Source: Cherax quadricarinatus
Taxonomy: Eukaryota > Arthropoda > Malacostraca > Decapoda > Parastacidae
Direction of reading: 5' to 3'
Assembly (NCBI RefSeq): GCF_038502225.1
Contig: NW_027195264.1
Location: 62,001 to 126,000 of the forward strand
Length of the DNA: 64,000 nt
In this document: positions 24,989 to 35,700 of the stretch, piece after piece
Layout of the letters: each line of letters starts with the position of its first letter
How positions within the stretch are numbered: position 1 is the stretch's first letter
Notes under the pieces: model-generated
The model's input: the letters and a program-made list of their open reading frames with translations, nothing else
Databases searched by the model: none
What the model was told of the DNA's origin: nothing
Made by a program: the position numbers and the translations under genes

Positions 24989-25855
24989 TGTTGCAACCCC
25001 TGAATGGGTTACAATGATTATTATGTATATATATAATGTATATTACCTTTTCAAATAATTTTATATTGATTATATTTGCGATAATAGCTAAATCGTAAAT
25101 GTATTGCTTTATATTGTTATTTGACTTATGTTGTTAGGATGTAACATATTATGTGCTCAGTTCAAGTCTTGATTGTCAAACTACTGTAATTATCGCTTGT
25201 CGCTCGTTATACTGCCGGCTTCTGAGCTGCAGTTGTCCACGTAGCTATCACGTGATCGAGGGGGGGTGTCCTCACCTCGCCTGAAGTATTCAGACTGCTG
25301 TAGACTCTCTTGGTGGTTGGACAGATTGTCTGTCTCATTATTCTTGTTAGTTCTGTAGAACTCTGTTCACAGAACATTGTATAGACTTCGTGATTTTCGA
25401 CGTTGTACTGAGGATGTGTGTCACATAGACACTCTGAACATCTCAGGTCCTGAGCTGTAACTTCTCACTTAATTTGTACTGGTTTCTGTGTATTATCACA
25501 GTCGGGGATTTTCTTATGCTGAACTTAGATTCAGTAGTATGGGAGTTTTGTGTCTTTTGTGGAGGATCTGCTGATGGTCCCTACTTAGTGTCGTTATATT
25601 ATCTCCTTGTTCCTGATTCTGTGTCGCCGTTGCTTGTTACATTGCTATTGGGCTTAGCATTCCTTTTATTGTTCAAGCAGACTGTTCTGATTGCCAGTTG
25701 GTCAAGAAGTTAGTTTATGTGAGGACTTTGTCAGTCACTTGTTTAAGTCTAGTAGAGTCGTGAGACATAGTGAACTACTTAGAGCACTTACACACATACA
25801 TACTTACTTGTACATATTTGTAATATCTTATTAAATGTTAATGTACCAGACGGTA
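24989..25855 (+). mobile_element. First LTR, 3'-truncated
   Basis: Matches the first 870 bp or so of the full LTRs, up to the sequence GTACCAGACGGTA, then stops where the next LTR begins. About 335 bp present in the full LTRs (after their GTACCTGACGGTAC) are missing, including the AATAAA signal and the terminal GTAACA. It is more diverged than the other two LTRs are from each other, and its TATA region reads TAACATATTATG instead of TATATAAAA. It is probably a remnant of an older related element. Confidence 0.85.
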
Positions 25856-26027
25856 TGTTGCAACCCCTGAATGGGTTACAGTGATTATTATGTATATATG
25901 TAATGTATATTACCTTTTCATTTAATTTTATATTGCTTATATTTGCGATAATAGCTAAATCGTAAATGTATGACTTTATATTATTATTTGACTGTTATAT
26001 TGTTATTTAGCTTATGTTGTTAGGATG

Positions 26028-26036
26028 TATATAAAA
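26028..26036 (+). promoter_or_regulatory. TATA box in the 5' LTR
   Basis: TATATAAAA, identical in the 3' LTR at 31715-31723 and lost in the first LTR. A TCAGTT initiator-like sequence lies only about 15 bp downstream, so the exact start site is uncertain. Confidence 0.55.
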
Positions 26037-26857
26037 TGTGCTCAGTTAGTCTTGATTGTCAAACTACTGTAATTATCGCTTGTCGCTCGTTATACTGCCG
26101 GCTTCTGAGCTGCAGTTGTCCACATAGCTATCACGTGATCGAGGGGGGGGGTGTCCTCACCTCTCGTGAAAGAGTCAGTCTGCTCGGGACTCGCTTGCTG
26201 GTTGGACAGATTGTCTGTCTCATTATTCTTGTTAGTTCTGTAGAACTTTGTTCACAGAACATTGTATAGACTTTGTGATTTTCGACGTTGTACTGAGGTT
26301 GTGTGTCACTTAGACACTCTGAACATCTCAGGTCCTTAGCTATAGCTTCTGACCTAATTTTGTACTGGTTCCTGTGTATTGTCACAGTCACAGTTTTACC
26401 TATGCTGAACAAAGATTCAGTATTATGGGAGTTTTGTGGAGGATCTGCTGATGGTCCCTACTTAGTGTCGTTATATTATTTCCCAGTTCCTGATTCTGTG
26501 TCGCTGTCGCTTGATATTGCATTGCTATTGGGCTTAGCATTCTTTGTTGTTCAAGCAGACTGTTCGGGTTGCCAGTCGGTCAAGAAGTTAGTTTATTTGA
26601 GGACTTTGTCAGTCACTTGTTTAAGTCTTATTCGAGTCTTGAGACACAGCTAACTACTTAAGAGCACTTATACGCATACACACACTTGTACATATTTGTA
26701 ATATCTTATTAAATGTTAATGTACCTGACGGTACTTAAGAATTATAAATGTGATATGTGCTTTCAGCACAATAATATTGAACTCGAGAGATTGATTTTAT
26801 GTTGATTGCTGTAATTAATTTAATTTGATAATATACCTCTAGACAACTTATAGACTT

Positions 26858-26863
26858 AATAAA
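26858..26863 (+). promoter_or_regulatory. Polyadenylation signal in the 5' LTR
   Basis: AATAAA, repeated in the 3' LTR at 32553-32558. This places the R/U5 boundary downstream of it. Confidence 0.5.
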
Positions 26864-27072
26864 TTTATTAAATTTTAATTTCTCTAGTTAGTAGCCTACC
26901 AGTTGTAATCCTAAAGCACTATTGAACCATACTGAATTTTAATGGATAATTGGGCAAGGATACTGACTACTTGTTACGAAAACCCAGTAACAGGCTGGAT
27001 GCTAGAAGGGCAGTCCTTTCTAGTATTCACTGGAGATCTCTAAGCTTTTAGAATCGCGTTTTTTGTAACAAA

Positions 27073-27090
27073 TGGGGGCCTGTCCGGGAG
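27073..27090 (+). promoter_or_regulatory. Primer-binding site, tRNA-Pro-like
   Basis: TGGGGGCCTGTCCGGGAG begins two bases after the LTR end, the usual position. It matches the classical tRNA-Pro primer site (as in murine leukaemia virus) at 15 of 18 positions. The primer tRNA is inferred, not proven. Confidence 0.7.
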
Positions 27091-27356
27091 GCTCTTGATC
27101 CAAGGTGTTGGAGAAATTGTCCAGTTTGACATACTAGTACTTCTATGATCAAACACTTTGAGTACTTTCCTAATCTGAAGACTTTGAGTTTAGTCTTGTA
27201 CAACATACCAGGTGGATGTATGTACCTGACTGAGTCTCTTGATCCAAGGAGATGGAAATACTGTTGATGAGTTTCTAGCTCTAAGACAACCAACACTAAA
27301 ATTCCTATTAGGATTATAGTTACCCATAATCACTCTCTCGTAGTACAATTATTTTC
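27091..27356 (+). other. Untranslated leader of the LTR element
   Basis: About 266 bp between the primer-binding site and the first ORF. I see no coding signal. A packaging signal would be expected here but cannot be recognised from sequence alone. Confidence 0.6.
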
Positions 27357-28010
27357 GTGATGTATGCCAAAGTGAAACAGTTAATTGATACTCTGACTTT
27401 GTCTGAGTTAAGTACATTAAAACTTCAGACGTGTTGGCAAGTAGCCAAATATCTCGGTGTGACGTATAACAGGAATTACACCGCTGAAACTGTCAGAGCA
27501 TTAATTAAAGATATATTGTTTCCTGCTCATACAGAGATGTCTGATTATGATTCAGATTCTGAAAACCTAGTGTCACAATTAGGAAGTATGGCTCTATTTG
27601 AAGTTGAAGAAAGAGCAACTAAGGCAGAAGTGAGCCTAGTGTCTGAGCCTAGTGTAGCTCAGTTCTCGCTCACACCTTCCCGCCTCACTGACACTATAGC
27701 ACAGAGTGTAGCTGGTAGGATGACACAGCCTAATACTAGTACCGTGTATACTACACCTGTATTTACTTATCCTAGACCAGATCTAGACACTCTAGAGACG
27801 GCTGGACCAAGTGTCCGACCTAAGGACCGTCCAGACCATGTTAATTTCCCTACTCCTCCATTACCCACTGGTCCTATCTCTCAGGAACAGTTTGAGAGGT
27901 TGGAACGCCTCTTTATGTTGCAGACTGCACAAATTGAGGCACAGAGGAGATTGAACGAAGAAGATTTCCAAAGAGAAACCTATTTTATTTCCTCTCAGCG
28001 CAATTACTAG
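27357..28010 (+). CDS. Short gag-like ORF (N-terminal part of Gag)
   Basis: 217-codon ORF that starts 287 bp after the LTR and ends four bases before the pol ORF, in a different frame. The N-terminus (residues about 13-50, leucine-rich, ending RALIKDILF) resembles the SAP-like start of some Ty3/gypsy Gag proteins. The middle is acidic and Ser/Thr/Pro-rich. The end (FERLERLF to about EEDFQRET) is a charged coiled-coil-like segment that normally precedes the capsid domain. There is no capsid major-homology region, no CCHC zinc knuckle and no protease D(S/T)G motif anywhere before pol. I infer an internal deletion that removed capsid, nucleocapsid and protease. Position makes Gag identity likely; family identity is not directly proven. 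Confidence 0.6.
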   Translation: MMYAKVKQLIDTLTLSELSTLKLQTCWQVAKYLGVTYNRNYTAETVRALIKDILFPAHTEMSDYDSDSENLVSQLGSMALFEVEERATKAEVSLVSEPSVAQFSLTPSRLTDTIAQSVAGRMTQPNTSTVYTTPVFTYPRPDLDTLETAGPSVRPKDRPDHVNFPTPPLPTGPISQEQFERLERLFMLQTAQIEAQRRLNEEDFQRETYFISSQRNY

Positions 28011-28014
28011 AGCT

Positions 28015-30924
28015 ATGTCAAAGACTCAACAACCATCCTTGTCTCCTGTTGAGTTAGTGGATGACAATGATTTGGGGTTGAAAATGTTGTTTAGTGACGC
28101 TCTGCGCCCAGGATCATTAACACTGACTCCCCCCGGTCATCAACCTAGTCAGGACACAACTGACGTTAAATTTCTAACTCATGATGATTTAATCAAGGAT
28201 CAGTTTGTTGATCAGTCACTGGAAAGACTGAGAGATATAGCAGTTACTGAGAGTGAAGCAAAGGATCTTGATAATTGTTACTATTATAGTAACGGTGTAC
28301 TGATGGAGAAAAATACTTGTAAGTTGTCAGCTGATAGTGTTTCCACCACAGTCAAGCATCTCGTAGTGTTACCAGTTACATTTCGTGAACAAGCCATTGA
28401 TTTTGCTCACAATAGTCCCATAGGAGGACATTTGGGTGTCAAGAAGACACTCGGTAAACTGGCAAAACATTTTACTTGGCCAAAGATGAAGGAAACAGTA
28501 GCTGATCATGTGCGACGTTGCCACGTGTGTCAAGTGACAGGCAAGCCAGCGCACACACCTCCACCTGCGCCTCTCATTCCTATCACCGTGCATGGTGAAC
28601 CATTCTCACGTCTTATTATTGATTGTGTTGGTCCTTTGCCTAGAACCAAACTAGGAAACCAATACTTATTTACTATTATGGACGCTGCAACACGCTATCC
28701 CGAAGCTATTCCTATGAGAAAAATTAATGCTCGTGCTATTGTGAGAGCGCTGATGAAATTTTTCTCCCAGGTTGGATTGCCACGAGAGATACAATCAGAT
28801 CAGGGATCTAACTTCACTTCTAAGATCTTTCGAGAAGCATTATCCCACCTAGGAATAAAGTCTGTACTTTCAACCAGTTATCATCCACAGTCACAAGGTG
28901 CTCTAGAGAGATTTCATCAGACATTGAAGTCTATGATGAGAGTTTATTGTGAACATTTTTCTAGAGACTGGGATGAGGGTATACCTTTTCTTCTGTTCGC
29001 TATGAGAGAAAGTGAGCAAGAAAGTCTCGGATTTAGTCCGTTTGAATTAATATTCGGACACCAAGTGCGTGGTCCTCTTGCAGTGTTGAAAGACGTGTGG
29101 ACAGGAAAATCAAATCCATCATTGAGTACTTCACCTTCATTAATGCAGCAACATTTGACAGCCGCTAGAGAGCTAGCTTCGAAAAACCTAGTTTCAGCCC
29201 AAGCTAGAATGAAGCAACATTATAACAAGCGTGCTGTCTCTCGCTCTTTTAAAGCAGGAGATAAGGTGATGGCTAGGAAATTAGTACCAGGTCATGCTCT
29301 ACAAGCCAGGTATGATGGTCCCCTGGAAGTAGTGAAAAAGCTTAGCGACGTAAATTATTTGGTACGTACGCCTGGGAAAAAGAAATCTAATCATGTGTAC
29401 CATGTTAACCAGCTCAAGGCATACTACGCTAGTCCTCTACCTACTACTTCTATTCTTCCTAGGACAGAGGAAGAAAACGTCAGTCTACCTGACATCTCTA
29501 GAGGTATAGAGGTTCGTTTAGAAAATTCAGTGACTCTACAGTCACTAGACGATTTTCTTAGTAACCTTGGGATTGTTAAAGCTAGTGATGTTAAAAACAT
29601 GATTTTGCATTTCCCTGAATTGTTCGGTGATGTTCCTAAACGTTGTACTCTGGGTGTACATGACGTTGATGTACAGGGAGCATCACCCATTAAGCAATCA
29701 CCATATAGGATGAGTCCAACAAAGCATAAAGCATTGAGAGAAGAGGTTGATTTTCTGTTAGCTCACGGACTTATTGAACGCAGTAAAAGTCCATGGGCAT
29801 CTCCCTGTATTTTAGTGCCTAAACCTGACGGTAGTTTCAGGATGTGCACTGATTACAGGAAAGTGAACTCTGTCACCTTGCCTGATGGTTATCCTCTACC
29901 TCGCATTGACGACCTTATTGACCGTGTGTCAGGAGCCCAGTTTGTCAGCCGTTTAGATCTCTTACGAGGCTATTATCAAGTCCCGCTTACTGAACGTGCT
30001 CAAGAAATATCTGCTTTTACTGTTCAAGATGGATTGTTTAACTACCTCGTCACCCCCTTCGGCCTATGTAACGCGGCTTCTTCATTCCAACGTATAATGA
30101 ACGAGTTGACCCACAACTTAGAAGGAGTAGAAGCCTACCTTGACGACTTAGTGGTGTACAGTGACGAATGGGAACAGCACTTGACGCGTCTCAGAGCATT
30201 GTTTGAGAGACTGGCGCACTACAACTTCACTGTCAACTTAGCTAAATGTAGTTTTGGTCAAGCCAAGATTACCTATCTAGGCTTTTGTATCGGCCAAGGT
30301 GAGGTTGCTCCTATTGAGGCTAAGGTTCGTGCAATTTCTGAATTTCCAGTGCCACAGGATAGGAAAGGAGTACAGAGATTCCTGGGTATGGCAGGATATT
30401 ATCGCAGGTTCTGTCCAAACTTTTCTCAGATTGCAGCTCCTCTCACTGAGCTTACTAGTAGCAAAGTTCAGTTCACCTGGACTAGAGATTGTTCAGACTC
30501 GTTCAAAAGGTTGAAGCGCTTGCTATCCTCTGCTCCTGTGTTGAAGAGTCCTAATTTCAATCTTCCCTTCTTTTTACATATAGATGCGAGTGGCTATGCA
30601 GTGGGTGCTGTGCTGCTCCAACAGTCAACATCCACTGACATTCTCCATCCTATATGTTACTATTCATCTAAGCTTAAACGACACCAGAAAAATTATGCCA
30701 CTATTGAGAAAGAGGCTCTAGCTCTTGTGGTGTCCTTGGAACATTTTGATGTGTATTTGGGCACTTCCCCATTTAAAATTAACGTTTTTTCAGACCACAA
30801 TCCACTCACTTATATTAATACCATGAAAAGTGGGTGGGCCCTCAGAATCCAACCTTATTCTATTAGTATAAAACACATAAGTGGTCATTGTAATGTAATT
30901 GCCGACGCTCTGTCTCGTCCTTAA
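28015..30924 (+). CDS. pol: Pol with integrase before reverse transcriptase and RNase H
   Basis: Intact 969-residue frame. Integrase comes first. Its zinc-binding part is H132, H139, C169, C172. The catalytic core is D203 (in LIIDCVGPLP), D262 (SDQGSNF) and E298 (GALERF), with 35 residues between the last two. A GPY/F-like module follows at about 430-465 (YDGPLEVV, then HVNQLK). Reverse transcriptase follows: entry near 600 (SPWASPCILVPKPDGSFR), motif A D648 (RLDLLRGYY), motif B (TPFGLCNAASSF) and YLDD at 708-711. RNase H ends the protein with D857, E900, D927 and D964. All catalytic residues are present and there is no stop or frameshift. Ordinary Ty3/gypsy elements have RT-RH before integrase. 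This reversed order is the hallmark of the Gmr1 clade, first described from cod and other deuterostomes. No protease is fused at the N-terminus. The ATG at 28015 may be an artefact of the upstream deletion. Confidence 0.93.
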   Translation: MSKTQQPSLSPVELVDDNDLGLKMLFSDALRPGSLTLTPPGHQPSQDTTDVKFLTHDDLIKDQFVDQSLERLRDIAVTESEAKDLDNCYYYSNGVLMEKNTCKLSADSVSTTVKHLVVLPVTFREQAIDFAHNSPIGGHLGVKKTLGKLAKHFTWPKMKETVADHVRRCHVCQVTGKPAHTPPPAPLIPITVHGEPFSRLIIDCVGPLPRTKLGNQYLFTIMDAATRYPEAIPMRKINARAIVRALMKFFSQVGLPREIQSDQGSNFTSKIFREALSHLGIKSVLSTSYHPQSQGALERFHQTLKSMMRVYCEHFSRDWDEGIPFLLFAMRESEQESLGFSPFELIFGHQVRGPLAVLKDVWTGKSNPSLSTSPSLMQQHLTAARELASKNLVSAQARMKQHYNKRAVSRSFKAGDKVMARKLVPGHALQARYDGPLEVVKKLSDVNYLVRTPGKKKSNHVYHVNQLKAYYASPLPTTSILPRTEEENVSLPDISRGIEVRLENSVTLQSLDDFLSNLGIVKASDVKNMILHFPELFGDVPKRCTLGVHDVDVQGASPIKQSPYRMSPTKHKALREEVDFLLAHGLIERSKSPWASPCILVPKPDGSFRMCTDYRKVNSVTLPDGYPLPRIDDLIDRVSGAQFVSRLDLLRGYYQVPLTERAQEISAFTVQDGLFNYLVTPFGLCNAASSFQRIMNELTHNLEGVEAYLDDLVVYSDEWEQHLTRLRALFERLAHYNFTVNLAKCSFGQAKITYLGFCIGQGEVAPIEAKVRAISEFPVPQDRKGVQRFLGMAGYYRRFCPNFSQIAAPLTELTSSKVQFTWTRDCSDSFKRLKRLLSSAPVLKSPNFNLPFFLHIDASGYAVGAVLLQQSTSTDILHPICYYSSKLKRHQKNYATIEKEALALVVSLEHFDVYLGTSPFKINVFSDHNPLTYINTMKSGWALRIQPYSISIKHISGHCNVIADALSRP

Positions 30925-31534
30925 TAATTATCAGTTACATTAAATTAACGTAATTTTATGCCCAAATACCTTTTGTTACTTGCTATGTCAAATTCAGTAA
31001 AGTAACTTAATCCCTCCAGCCCATATTAACTATATATACTCATGTCATGTCTAATTATTATATTTATATATTCACAGTAATGTTGTGTGAGGAGGAGACA
31101 AGCTGAGTGTTGAGTGAGTAGTGTGGTGTGGGAGATGGTACTGCGCGTGACGCAACACTGTCCTGTCGCAGACCCCCCCCCTCACTACACACCTTAAGCT
31201 GTTTCATACTCAGATGTTCATACTGCCTCGCATTCCACAACCACTACTTAAGAGTGGAATGCAGTCTCCTCTACTATGATCGAGCATCAACGTGCCCTCC
31301 TTGTCAGCGCTATCCTGTCTCTACACTGATGTATATAACCACGAGTATGAAGATATACGATACTGTGTACTGCCCTAGTACCTAGGGGCATATCCTAGTG
31401 ACGGACGCTGTGAAATTGTAGAAGTGCTTGGCACAAGAGACTCGTTAATATTGATATTGATAATATTGATATGAGTAACCAGAAATAATGTGAAAGACAT
31501 TCATGCAACTCCTAGTGCGACCCTCTGTCGTGTT
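30925..31534 (+). other. Non-coding 3' part of the LTR element
   Basis: About 610 bp between the pol stop and the polypurine tract, AT-rich at the start. No envelope-like ORF: no signal peptide, no glycoprotein-like frame and no ORF longer than about 85 codons. I see nothing else recognisable in it. Confidence 0.6.
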
Positions 31535-31542
31535 GGGGGGGG
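31535..31542 (+). promoter_or_regulatory. Polypurine tract
   Basis: Eight G residues directly before the 3' LTR start (31543), the normal place of the plus-strand primer in LTR retrotransposons. It is short and made of G only. Confidence 0.65.
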
Positions 31543-32764
31543 TGTTGCAACCCCTGAATGGGTTACAATGATTAATATGTATATATGTAATGTATATTAT
31601 CTTTTCATATAATTTTATATTGCTTATATTTGCGATAATAGCTAAATCGTAAATGTATGACTTTATATTATTATTTGACTTTTATATTGTTATTTAGCTT
31701 ATGTTGTTAGGATGTATATAAAATGTGCTCAGTTAGTCTTGATTGTCAAACTACTGTAATTATCGCTTGTCGCTCGTTATACTGCCGGCTTCTGAGCTGC
31801 AGTTGTCCACGTAGCTATCACGTGATCGAGGGGGGGGGTGTCCTCACCTCTCGTGAAAGAGTCAGTCTGCTCGGGACTCGCTTGCTGGTTGGACAGATTG
31901 TCTGTCTCATTATTCTTGTTAGTTCTGTAGAACTTTGTTCACAGAACATTTTATAGACTTAGTGATTTTCGACGTTGTACTGAGGTTGTGTGTCACATAG
32001 ACACTCTGAGTATCTCAGGTCCTTAGCTATAGCTTCTGACCTAATTTTGTACTGGTTCCTGTGTATTGTCACAGTCACAGTTTTACCTATGCTGAACAAA
32101 GATTCAGTATTATGGGAGTTTTGTAACTTTTGTGGAGGATCTGCAGATGGTCCCTACTTAGTGTCGTTATATTATCTCCTTGTTCCTGATTCTGTGTCGC
32201 AGTCGCTTGATATTGCATTGCTATTGGGCTTAGCATTCTTTGTTGTTCAAGCAGACTGTTCGGGTTGCCAGTCGGTCAAGAAGTTAGTTTATTTGAGGAC
32301 TTTGTCAGTCACTTGTTTAAGTCTTATTCGAGTCTTGAGACATAGCTAACTACTTAAGAGCACTTATACGCATACACACACTTGTACATATTTGTAATAT
32401 CTTATTAAATGTTAATGTACCTGACGGTACTTAAGAATTATAAATGTGATATGTGCTTTCAGCACAATAATATTGAACTCGAGAGATTGATTTTATTTTG
32501 ATTGCTGTAATTAATTTAATTTGATAATATACCTCTAGACAACTTACTACTTAATAAATTTATTAAATTTTAATTTCTCTAGTTAGTAGCCTACCAGTTG
32601 TAATCCTAAAGCACTATTGAACCATACTGAATTTAATGGATAATTGGACAAGGATACTGACTACTTGTTACGAAAACCCAGTAACAGGCTGGATGCTAGA
32701 AGGGCAGTCCTTTCTAGTATTCACTGGAGATCTCTAAGCTTTTAGAATCGCGTTTTTTGTAACA
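31543..32764 (+). mobile_element. 3' LTR
   Basis: Complete LTR, 1222 bp, TGTTGCAACC to TTTTTTGTAACA. TATA box at 31715-31723, AATAAA at 32553-32558. Nearly the same as 25856-27070. It is followed directly by TGGTG and the trinucleotide array. Confidence 0.92.
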
Positions 32765-35700
32765 TGGTGGTAGTGGTGATAGTGGTGGTAGCGGTGGTAG
32801 TAGTGATAGTGGTGATAGTAGTGGTGGTAGTGGTAGTGGTGATAGTGGTGGTAGGGGTGGTAATAATGATAGTGGTGATAGTAGTGGTGGTAGTGGTGGT
32901 GGTAGTGGTGATAGTGGCGATAGTAGTAGTGGTAGTTGTGGTAGTGGTGGTAGTAGTGGTGGTAGTGGAGATAGTGGTGATAGTAGTGGTGGTAGTGGTG
33001 GTAGTAGTGGTGGTAGTGGTGATAGTGGTGGTGATAGTGGTGATAGTAGTGATGGTAATGGTGGTAGTGGTGGTAGTAGTGGTGGTAGTGGTGATAGTGG
33101 AGACAGTGGTGATAGTGGTGGTAGTAGTGGTGGTAGTGGTGATAGTGGTGGTAGTGGTAGTAGTGATAGTGGTGGTAGTGGTGATAGTAGTGGTGGTAGT
33201 GATGATAGTGGTGATAGTAGTGATGGTAGTGGTGGTAGTGGTGGTTGTGGTGATAGTGGTGGTAGTGGTGGTAGTGATGGTAGTGGTGATAGTGGTGGTA
33301 GTGGTGATAGTAGTGTTGGTAGTGGTGATGGTGGTAGTGGTGATAGTAGAAGTGGTAATGGTGGTAGTGGTGGTAGTGGTGGTGGTAGTGGTGATAGTAG
33401 TGGTGGTAGTGGTGGTAGTAGTGGTGGTGGTAGTGGTGGTAGTGATGGTGGTAGTGATGATAGTGGTAATAGTAGTGGTGGTAGTGGTGATATTGATGGT
33501 GGTAATGGTGATGGTAGTGGTGGTGGTAGTGGTAGTGGTGGTAGTGGTGGTAGTGATGATAGTGGTGATAGTGGTGGTGGTAGTGATGATAGTGGTGATA
33601 GTGGTGGTAGTGGTGATAGTGGTGGTGTAGTGGTGATAGTAGTGGTGGTAGTGGTGGTAGTAGTGGTGGTGGTAGTGGTGGTGGTAATGGTGGTAGTGGT
33701 GGTGGTAGTGATGATAGTGGTGATAGTGGTGGTAGTGGTGGTGGTAGTGGTGATAGAGGTTGTGGTAGTGGTGATAGTAGTGGTGGTAGTGGTGGTAGTA
33801 GTGGTGGTAGTGGTGGTGGTAGTGGTGATAGTGGTGGTGGTGATGGTAGTGGTGAAAGTAGTGGTGGTAGTGGTGGTGGTAGTGGTGATAGTAGTGGTGG
33901 TAGTGGTAATAGTAGTGGTAGTGATGATAGAGACAGTAGTGGTGGTAGTGGTGGTGGTAGTGGTGATAGTGGTGGTGGTAGTGGTGATAGTAGTGGTAGT
34001 GGTGGTAGTGGTGGTGGTTGTGGTGATAGTAGTGGTGGTAGTGGTGGTAGTGGTGATAGTAGTGGTGGTAGTGGTGATAGTGGTTGTAGTGGTGGTGGTA
34101 GTGATGATAGTGATGGTAGTGGTGGTAGTGGTGGTGGTAGTGGTTATAGTAGTAGTGGTAGTGGTGATAGTAGTGGTGGTAGTGGTGGTGGTAGTGATGA
34201 TAGTGATAGTAGTGGTGGTAGTGGTGGTGGCAGTGGTGATAGTAGTGGTATTAGTGGTGATAGTGGTGGTGGTAGTGGTGGTGGTAGTGGTGATAGTAGT
34301 GGTGATAGTGGTGGTAGTGGTGGTGGTAGTGATGATAGTGGTGATAGTGGTGGTGGTAGTGGTGATAGTGGTGGTAGTGGTGGTGGTAGTGGTGATGGTA
34401 GTGGTGGTAGTAGTGGTGGTAGTGGTGATAGTGGTGGTGGTAGTGATGATAGTGGTGATAGTAGTAGTGGTGGTAGTGGTGGTAGTAGTGGTGATAGTGG
34501 TGATAGTAGTGGTGGTAGTAGTGGTGGTAGTGGTGATAGTAGTGGTGGTAGTAGTGGTGGTAGTAGTGGTGATAGTAGTGGTGGTAGTAGTAGTGGTGAT
34601 AGTAGTGGTGGTAGTAGTGGTGGTAGTAGTGGTAGTAGTGGTGATAGTAGTGGTGGTAGTAGTGGTGGTAGTAGTGGTGGTAGTAGTGGTGGTAGTATTG
34701 GAGGTAGTAGTAGTGGTGATTGTAGTGGTTGTAGTGGTTATAGTAGTAGTGGTGATAGTAGTGGTGATAGTAGTGGTGGTAGTAGTGGTGGTAGTAGTGG
34801 TAGTAGTGGTGATAGTAGTGGTGGTAGTAGTGGTGGTAGTAGTGGTGGTAGTAGTGGTGGTAGTAGTGGTGGTAGTAGTGGTGGTAGTAGTAGTGGTGAT
34901 AGTAGTGGTGATAGTAGTGGTGGTAGTAGTGGTGGTAGTAGTGGTGATAGTAGTGGTGATAGTAGTGGTGGTAGTAGTGGTGATAGTAGTGGTGGTAGTA
35001 GTGGTGGTAGTAGTGGTGGTAGTAGTAGTGGTGATAGTAGTGGTGATAGTAGTGGTGGTAGTAGTGGTGATAGTAGTGGTGGTAGTAGTGGTGGTAGTAG
35101 TGGTGATAGTAGTGGTGGTAGTAGTGGTGATAGTGGTGGTACTAGTGGTGGTAGTAGTGGTGATAGTAGTGGTGATAGTAGTGGTGGTAGTAGTGGTGAT
35201 ATTAGTGGTGGTAGTAGTGGTGTTAGTAGTGGTGGTAGTAGTGGTGGTAGTAGTGGTGGTAGTAGAGGTTATAGTAGTGGTGATAGTAGTGGTGATAGTA
35301 GTGGTGATAGTAGTGGTGATAGTAGTGGTGGTAGTAGTGGTGGTAGTAGTGGTGGTAGTAGTGGTGATAGTAGTGGTGATAGTAGTGGTGATAGTAGTGG
35401 TGATAGTAGTGGTGATAGTAGTGGTGATAGTAGTGGTGGTAGTGGTGGTAGTAGTGGTGGTAGTAGTGGTGATAGTAGTGGTGATAGTAGTGGTGGTAGT
35501 AGTGGTGGTAGTAGTGGTGGTAGTAGTGGTGATAGTGGTAGTAGTAGTGGTGATAGTAGTGGTGATAGTAGTGGTGATAGTAGTGGTGGTAGTAGTGGTG
35601 ATAGTGGTGGTAGTAGTGGTGGTAGTAGTGGTGGTGGTGGTGGTAGTAGTGGTGGTAGTGGTAGTAGTGGTGATAGTAGTGGTGATAGTAGTGGTGATAG

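Larger units (their letters stand above)
25856..27070 (+). mobile_element. 5' LTR of the younger element
   Basis: Complete LTR from TGTTGCAACC to TTTTGTAACA, 1215 bp, followed after two bases by the primer-binding site. It carries a TATA box at 26028-26036 and AATAAA at 26858-26863. Compared with the 3' LTR it lacks about 9 bp near 26436 and has scattered substitutions. Short ORFs inside it are not conserved protein. Confidence 0.92.
24989..32764 (+). mobile_element. Gmr1-type LTR retrotransposon complex with three LTRs
   Basis: The order is 3'-truncated LTR (24989-25855), full LTR (25856-27070), primer-binding site, gag-like ORF, integrase-RT-RNase H ORF, polypurine tract, full LTR (31543-32764). 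The LTRs begin TGTTGCAACC and end GTAACA. The two full LTRs (1215 and 1222 bp) look about 98% alike by eye, while the first is clearly more diverged. The whole complex sits inside the trinucleotide array. The simplest history has two steps. A younger element inserted into the 5' LTR of an older one. Recombination between the two 3' LTRs then deleted the older internal region. No env ORF is present, and no protease or nucleocapsid is visible. Confidence 0.88.

Noticed and set aside
25474..26653. Small ORFs inside the LTRs (for example 25474-25713, 26303-26653, 31990-32349)
   Set aside because: They lie in LTR regulatory sequence, change between LTR copies through indels, and show no known domain.
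30925..31534. An envelope gene in the LTR element
   Set aside because: No ORF over about 85 codons and no glycoprotein features between pol and the polypurine tract.
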